NCBI GenBank assembly: GCA_964541075.1
Contig: CAZIPZ010000168.1
Span: 1-9,128, forward strand
Origin: CAZIPZ01 sp964541075
Lineage (GTDB): Bacteria > Acidobacteriota > Terriglobia > 20CM-2-55-15
Direction of reading: 5' to 3'
DNA: 9,128 nucleotides
Positions 5,121 to 9,128 of the stretch are shown piece by piece (the first letter of the stretch is position 1; the number at the start of each line of letters is the position of its first letter). The notes beneath the pieces are model-generated. The model searched no databases. It saw only the letters and a program-made list of their open reading frames with translations, and was not told the origin of the DNA. Position numbers and translations under genes: made by a program.

Positions 5121-8100
5121 CTAAAAGGTCAGCTTCAACGCCAACTGCATCATGCGCGGATTTACGGACGTTGCCCTAATCTGACCGAAACTCGCTGAGC
5201 TGCGATCCAGGTCCGGATCCCTAAATTGGGGCGTGTTAAGAACGTTGAAGAACTCAGCGCGAAACTCTAGACCGGATCGGTCATTCCAGCCTTGGAATCT
5301 CTTCGCCAGAGCCATGTCCATGTTGCCCTGACCCGGCCCTCTAACGATCCCGACACCACTGTTGCCAAAAGCAGTGGCCCTGCCGTCATCGCCAATAACG
5401 ACGGGCGTTGTGAAGCAGTCGCTGCGGAAGTAATTGCGCAGTTTCCCCTTCACATTACCTGGAGTCACCAGGTTGTCGTGCGTGCACCCGGGCGCCAGTT
5501 GTGCACGATCGTTTGTGATCCCGTAGGCGTTGTTGGGGTTCGTAAACAGAATAGTGAGCGGTCGCCCTGTCTGGAAGGTTGTCACGCCGGAGATCGACCA
5601 TCCACCCAATAACAAACCCAACGCATCCCGTCGGTTCACAAAAATGTTGATGTCGAAGAGATAGCTGAAAACCAGTCGCCTGGCGCGGCTGAGTTCGCTA
5701 GGGCCATAAGTCTGCCGAGGATCGTTCTGGTCGCCGGGACCCGCAGACGTATTATGGGCGCTCTGGGCGCTTGCTCCTGATGTGTCCAGATTCTTGGACC
5801 ATGTGTAGGATGCGAGAAACTGTACGCCACGGCTCATCCTCTTGGTCAAGCTAAGTTCCCCACTGTCGTACCGGGACCATCCTGACGATTCCGCTTGGTT
5901 GATGCCCGGTGCTTGATAACCCAAAATTGGAACACGATTGCGGACGTTGGCCACGGTGTTTGTAGTGATGCCACGGATCGGGTTTGCAGGACTCGCCAGC
6001 AGTGCCTGATTAGCGGAACGGGCGCGTCCCATGTGAGTTCCTCTTGTTCCGAGATAGCCCACTTCCAGCAGATAATTGCCTGCAAATTGCGTTTGTATGT
6101 TTAGACCGTACTGCTCCGTGCGAGCAGGCCGATGATCCATTGAGACGGCCGCCACTGACAAGTTCGTACTAGGCGAATACAGCGACTCGGACCAAACAGG
6201 AAAAGAATTGGGCACAGGCTGAAGAAATGGATTCTCAAATGTGGCCGCAGCATTCGGGAGTCCAGTACGATTGCCATTGATCTTGATCGGCCCATTCGCC
6301 AGTCCCTGCCAGTACATTTGCCCCGTTGATCCCGAATAGTACATCCCGTAACCGCCGCGTAATATAAGCCGGCTGGAAGAGTTCAACGGCTGCAGGGCAA
6401 AGCCGAATCGGGGGGCGAAAGTGTTCTCTCCTACGCCGTCCAGCCCACGTTCATTATCGAGTTTGGTAACGCCGGCAGGCACGGCGCCGGCGAAGTTACT
6501 GGGAACGACCCAACCCTCAAGCGTCCCACTTGCGGGCGCATTCCGGTTGGCGCGATTGACATCAAAATTGAAGTGGTAACCGAGCTTATCGTCGGGATTT
6601 TCAAGGCGTTCGTATCGCAAACCCATATTCAACGTTAGGCGAGGGGAGACCCTTGCATCGTGCTGAATGTAGACCGAGCTTTCGGAGAACCTGAAATTAC
6701 GGTCGAGGCCCGGACCTTTCGAATAGCTTGAACTGAAGATATTACTGAAACCCGACTCGTTAGTTGCACCATCCTGGCCAAGCAGGAAATCAGGAAAGCT
6801 AAGAAAACTCAAGGATCCGCTCATTCCGCCGGAACCCCATCGAATATTATTATGGCGTCGGTTCATCGTACCTCCGAAGCGCCACGTGCTCTTCGCTCGT
6901 ACATGTGAAAGATGGTTCTGGATCACCAGATTTCCCTGGGGGATGTCCGCGTCCGTGCCGCCACCGACGTTGAATGAACCGGTGATGGAGAAACGCACAT
7001 CGTTTCTGGCCATCGCCTCTGTGCCCCGAACTCCAATGTCGGGCCACCCTAGCGTCTGAGTGAACGTTATAGGTCTGCTGTTTCGATACATTCCAATACG
7101 GAACTCGTTAAAGGTCGTCGGACTGAACACAAAGCTGTGTGCCAGGGAGGCGACTAAAAACCTGTTCACACCGATAAATTCACTGCCGAGAATATTCTTG
7201 TTCGCATCGGTGAATGTAGCCACCTGATTGCTCTTGGCGTAGAAGACTCGAACGGCAAACTTGCTTTTTTGCGTATGCAGAATGTCGAAATTAGAAACCA
7301 CTTGGTTTTCTTCGAAGGTGCATGGCCTGCTGAAGGCTGAGAATCCCTGGCGATCGAAAGGCTGGGTCGGATCGATGACCTGCGGCGTAGGTAGAAAATA
7401 AGTCCCATCTGCATTCTTGGCCTGAAGCAGCCGCAACGCCACTGGATGGATGTTTGAGCCGTCGCGCAGAATGGAAACACCGCCCTGCCTTCCGCTTCTG
7501 CCGGCAAACATATTGCCGAGCGCAGCTGCAGAACGGTCATTCGTCAACGGCGGAGAGGAAACAGTCGCGCTACAGTTCCCTGATGCTCGGCCTGCATCGA
7601 CTCCGTTCTTTTGATGCATTCCCTGGTACGATGCGAAAAAGAAAACTTTCTCGCGCTTGATGGCCCCGCCGAGAGTGCCGCCGAACTGGTTCTGCCGGAA
7701 GATCGGTTTTGGCTGCCCGGCGCTATTGAAAAAAAAGTCATTCGCATTCAGGGCCTCATTGCGAAAGAAATGGAAAAGGGTTCCACGGTATTCGTTGGTT
7801 CCCGGCTTTGTGATGACATTGACGTGGGCGCCTGCACCACGTCCGAACGACGCATCCGCCAGCGCGGTCGTTGCTTTGAATTCCTCAATCGCGTCGGGGT
7901 TGGGCACAGCCGTACCGACGGAAGCGCCATTCACGCTAAGCTGAAAATCATTCGCATCGATGCCGTCAACCTGGTAATTGTGGTCAAATGAGCGGCTGCC
8001 GTGGACGCTGACTCGCCCGGTCGCCTGTGAGCCGCTGCCTCTCCCGAGTTCGCCTGCGTTGGTCACATCTGCGACAATGCCTGGCGACAAACCGAGAATC

Positions 8101-8573
8101 TGCGTGAAGTTTCTCGTGGCCAAGGGAAGACTCTTGACCACCACTTCGCTGGCGACGCGGCCTAGCGCACTGTTCTCCTGTTGCACCATGATCGCTTCCG
8201 CTTCCACCGTCACTGTTTCGGCAAGATTGCCGAGCTCCAACTGAACATCCAATCGCGTAGTCTCCGCAACGGTTACACGCAAACCCGACCGGCTGGACAC
8301 TTTGAAACCAGGCAGCGTGGCAACAACGGTATAAGAACCAGGAGGTAATAGCGGCGCCCTATACACGCCGGTCTCTCCGGAAACAACAGTTCGGACGTCG
8401 CCCGTGGCTTCGTTCGTGATGCTTACTTCGACGCCGGGTATTACCGCGCGACTGGCATCGAATGTCGTGCCGGTCAGTGCTCCCGTCGTCCCAGTCTGGC
8501 CCAACGCAAGCAATGAAAATGTTGCGAGAAGCAGGACTCCCACAGGTGCGACATAAGTGGCTTTTGGACGCAT
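5121..8573 (-). CDS. TonB-dependent receptor with carboxypeptidase-regulatory-like N-terminal domain (Oar-like)
   Basis: Complete 1150-residue outer-membrane receptor. ATG 8573 is preceded by AAGGAG (8584-8579) at 5 nt. Residues 1-25 are a signal peptide (VGVLLLATFSLLALG, cut before Gln26). About 30-115 is a carboxypeptidase-regulatory-like beta-sandwich (GALTGTTFDASRAVIPGVEV, then GVYRAPLLPPGSYTVVATLPGF). A plug-like region follows at about 120-260: VTVEAEA, then SLPLATRNFTQILGLSPG, VHGSRSFDHNYQVDGIDAND, and GAGAHVNVITKPGTNEYRG at the end. The rest is a long beta-barrel ending in a terminal Phe (MMQLALKLTF), as expected for outer-membrane insertion. The C-terminal FRAEFFNVLNTPQF block is typical of acidobacterial receptors. 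The architecture suggests TonB-energised uptake or surface binding of a large or scarce substrate. The substrate cannot be told: there is no SusD-like partner, glycoside hydrolase or siderophore gene in the window. I did not identify a clear TonB box. The reading frame is intact. Confidence 0.95.
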   Translation of the reverse strand: MRPKATYVAPVGVLLLATFSLLALGQTGTTGALTGTTFDASRAVIPGVEVSITNEATGDVRTVVSGETGVYRAPLLPPGSYTVVATLPGFKVSSRSGLRVTVAETTRLDVQLELGNLAETVTVEAEAIMVQQENSALGRVASEVVVKSLPLATRNFTQILGLSPGIVADVTNAGELGRGSGSQATGRVSVHGSRSFDHNYQVDGIDANDFQLSVNGASVGTAVPNPDAIEEFKATTALADASFGRGAGAHVNVITKPGTNEYRGTLFHFFRNEALNANDFFFNSAGQPKPIFRQNQFGGTLGGAIKREKVFFFASYQGMHQKNGVDAGRASGNCSATVSSPPLTNDRSAAALGNMFAGRSGRQGGVSILRDGSNIHPVALRLLQAKNADGTYFLPTPQVIDPTQPFDRQGFSAFSRPCTFEENQVVSNFDILHTQKSKFAVRVFYAKSNQVATFTDANKNILGSEFIGVNRFLVASLAHSFVFSPTTFNEFRIGMYRNSRPITFTQTLGWPDIGVRGTEAMARNDVRFSITGSFNVGGGTDADIPQGNLVIQNHLSHVRAKSTWRFGGTMNRRHNNIRWGSGGMSGSLSFLSFPDFLLGQDGATNESGFSNIFSSSYSKGPGLDRNFRFSESSVYIQHDARVSPRLTLNMGLRYERLENPDDKLGYHFNFDVNRANRNAPASGTLEGWVVPSNFAGAVPAGVTKLDNERGLDGVGENTFAPRFGFALQPLNSSSRLILRGGYGMYYSGSTGQMYWQGLANGPIKINGNRTGLPNAAATFENPFLQPVPNSFPVWSESLYSPSTNLSVAAVSMDHRPARTEQYGLNIQTQFAGNYLLEVGYLGTRGTHMGRARSANQALLASPANPIRGITTNTVANVRNRVPILGYQAPGINQAESSGWSRYDSGELSLTKRMSRGVQFLASYTWSKNLDTSGASAQSAHNTSAGPGDQNDPRQTYGPSELSRARRLVFSYLFDINIFVNRRDALGLLLGGWSISGVTTFQTGRPLTILFTNPNNAYGITNDRAQLAPGCTHDNLVTPGNVKGKLRNYFRSDCFTTPVVIGDDGRATAFGNSGVGIVRGPGQGNMDMALAKRFQGWNDRSGLEFRAEFFNVLNTPQFRDPDLDRSSASFGQIRATSVNPRMMQLALKLTF

Positions 8574-8578
8574 GCTAT

Positions 8579-8584
8579 CTCCTT
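8579..8584 (-). promoter_or_regulatory. Shine-Dalgarno of the TonB-dependent receptor
   Basis: AAGGAG reads on the minus strand 5 nt before ATG 8573. A TAA stop of the upstream frame (8585-8583) overlaps this motif, the arrangement expected if an upstream gene is translationally coupled to the receptor. Confidence 0.8.
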
Positions 8585-8945
8585 ATTCAGCCAAATAGTG
8601 GCGGACGTCAATAAGATGCAATTCCATACAATAGGTTTGTGATNNNNNNNNNNCTGGACTATTGCCTACTTCGGGAGAACGAGACAAGAATGCAATTGTA
8701 AAAGTTTGTGACGATCTGCATGTTCGATCAGAGTGCAAGAACACCGAAGTCATGCCATTCTTAGCGCCCGCGGACGTTGCAACCCAGAAAGAGTTTTCCA
8801 TCGTATGCAACCGAACAGATTGGGATTCAATACGGAGTGCCGAAAGATCCGCAGATTTTGACGTCACAAACAATTCAGCGGAATCAAGTAGCTGATTGTA
8901 CTTTTCTTCCGAGCTTCGTGGTGCGCTCAACTCTTCCTTCTTCAC
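8583..8945 (-). CDS. Unrecognised protein fragment, probably membrane-anchored or exported, interrupted by an assembly gap
   Basis: I do not recognise this protein. The minus-strand frame can be read from GTG 8945 to TAA 8583-8585 only by assuming that the ten N at 8644-8653 are the true gap length. The two sides may belong to different frames or genes. Upstream of GTG the same frame stays open to 9026 and encodes a hydrophobic segment ending in Cys (YILLALYLAITASISC, then VKKEE). This looks like a lipoprotein or export signal, so the real start is probably upstream of 8945. That part has no ATG, GTG or TTG in frame. A TTG at 9004 in the next frame would give MRILI before the hydrophobic run if one frameshift were present, so a sequence error near the contig end is possible. 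After the Cys the protein is charged and Ser-rich (about 100 residues to the gap) without a motif I can name. Its stop overlaps the receptor Shine-Dalgarno, suggesting a shared operon. Confidence 0.4.
   Translation of the reverse strand: MKKEELSAPRSSEEKYNQLLDSAELFVTSKSADLSALRIESQSVRLHTMENSFWVATSAGAKNGMTSVFLHSDRTCRSSQTFTIAFLSRSPEVGNSPXXXXSQTYCMELHLIDVRHYLAE
8644..8653. other. Assembly gap (10 N)
   Basis: Ten consecutive N mark a scaffold join. The true distance and frame between 8643 and 8654 are unknown, so gene continuity and any promoter between the receptor and the upstream fragment cannot be judged. Confidence 0.98.
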
Positions 8946-8999
8946 GCAACTTATAGAGGCGGTGATGGCGAGGTACAGCGCGAGAAGAATATAAGGATC

Positions 9000-9025
9000 C
9001 TCAACGATCCAAATGGATTGTTGAG
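9000..9025. repeat. Inverted repeat, 11-bp arms with 4-bp spacer
   Basis: CTCAACGATCC (9000-9010) and GGATTGTTGAG (9015-9025) are reverse complements except for one position (G9006/T9019, a wobble in RNA), separated by AAAT. It lies just upstream of, or over, the start region of the minus-strand fragment. It could be an operator for a dimeric repressor or an RNA hairpin in a leader. No T-tract follows closely on either strand, so a terminator is less likely. Confidence 0.5.
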
Positions 9026-9128
9026 TTCAATTCGGATTTGACGCTTGCGTTTTTTTGTCTAGCCGGGTAGCCAGGAGTAAACGGAAGTCTATGGAAAATG
9101 GAAGGCTATAAGCTATTGATTTAAAAGC
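9026..9128. other. Right-edge sequence, no gene seen
   Basis: About 100 bp of fairly AT-rich sequence with a seven-T run at 9051-9057 and only very short open frames. It probably contains the upstream region of the minus-strand fragment, but no clear promoter can be picked out. Confidence 0.4.

Noticed and set aside
7611..7991. Plus-strand open frame of 126 codons inside the TonB receptor gene
   Set aside because: It is antisense to the conserved plug-domain region. A long antisense frame is expected from codon bias, and no motif or ribosome site supports it.
8662..8895. Plus-strand frame opposite the minus-strand fragment at the right side
   Set aside because: The minus strand carries the export-signal-like segment and a stop placed against the receptor ribosome site. 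The plus frame has no such support.
9041..9057. ACGCTTGCGT followed by seven T as an intrinsic terminator on the plus strand
   Set aside because: The arms leave only a two-base loop, which is sterically unfavourable, and no plus-strand gene ends nearby.
1..9128. CRISPR array, tRNA, rRNA or insertion sequence
   Set aside because: I saw no regularly spaced repeats, cloverleaf-like sequences, rRNA stretches or transposase motifs with terminal inverted repeats.

Overview
This window most likely comes from an Acidobacteriota genome or metagenome-assembled genome, of the Solibacter/Bryobacter type. The inference rests on family content. There is a roughly 1150-residue TonB-dependent receptor with an N-terminal carboxypeptidase-regulatory-like domain, typical of the expanded Oar-like receptors in that phylum. 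There is also an exported DUF1549 (PSCyt2-type) protein, a family common in Acidobacteriota and Planctomycetota. A run of ten N at 8644-8653 shows that the sequence is a scaffold of joined contigs.

Layout, left to right. (1) 1-588, minus strand: the N-terminal 196 residues of an exported DUF1549-domain protein that runs off the left edge. (2) 589-786: a divergent intergenic region holding a perfect tandem 10-bp repeat and a 7-bp inverted repeat. (3) 787-4211, plus strand: a tight three-gene operon. It encodes a TAXI-family (TRAP-associated) solute-binding protein with an export signal, a two-TM sensor histidine kinase with a large extracytoplasmic domain, and an OmpR/PhoB-type response regulator. 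The gaps are 3 bp and a 4-bp ATGA overlap. (4) 4245-4829, minus strand and convergent: a small exported NTF2/SnoaL-like protein. (5) 4830-5120: a non-coding stretch with a candidate terminator hairpin for the receptor gene. (6) 5121-8573, minus strand: the complete TonB-dependent receptor. (7) 8574-9128: the N gap, a fragment of an unrecognised, probably membrane-anchored or exported protein on the minus strand, and an 11-bp-arm inverted repeat upstream of it.

The most interesting unit is the binding protein-kinase-regulator operon. TAXI proteins normally deliver ligand to TRAP transporter membrane subunits, but none is present here. The binding protein sits immediately upstream of a kinase whose roughly 275-residue periplasmic region matches no sensor family that I recognise. 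I infer that the binding protein acts as a periplasmic ligand receptor that signals through the kinase to the regulator, rather than as a transport component. The repeats in the divergent promoter region are candidate operator sites for the regulator. Any functional link to the downstream receptor and NTF2-like genes, which lie on the other strand, is not shown by the sequence.
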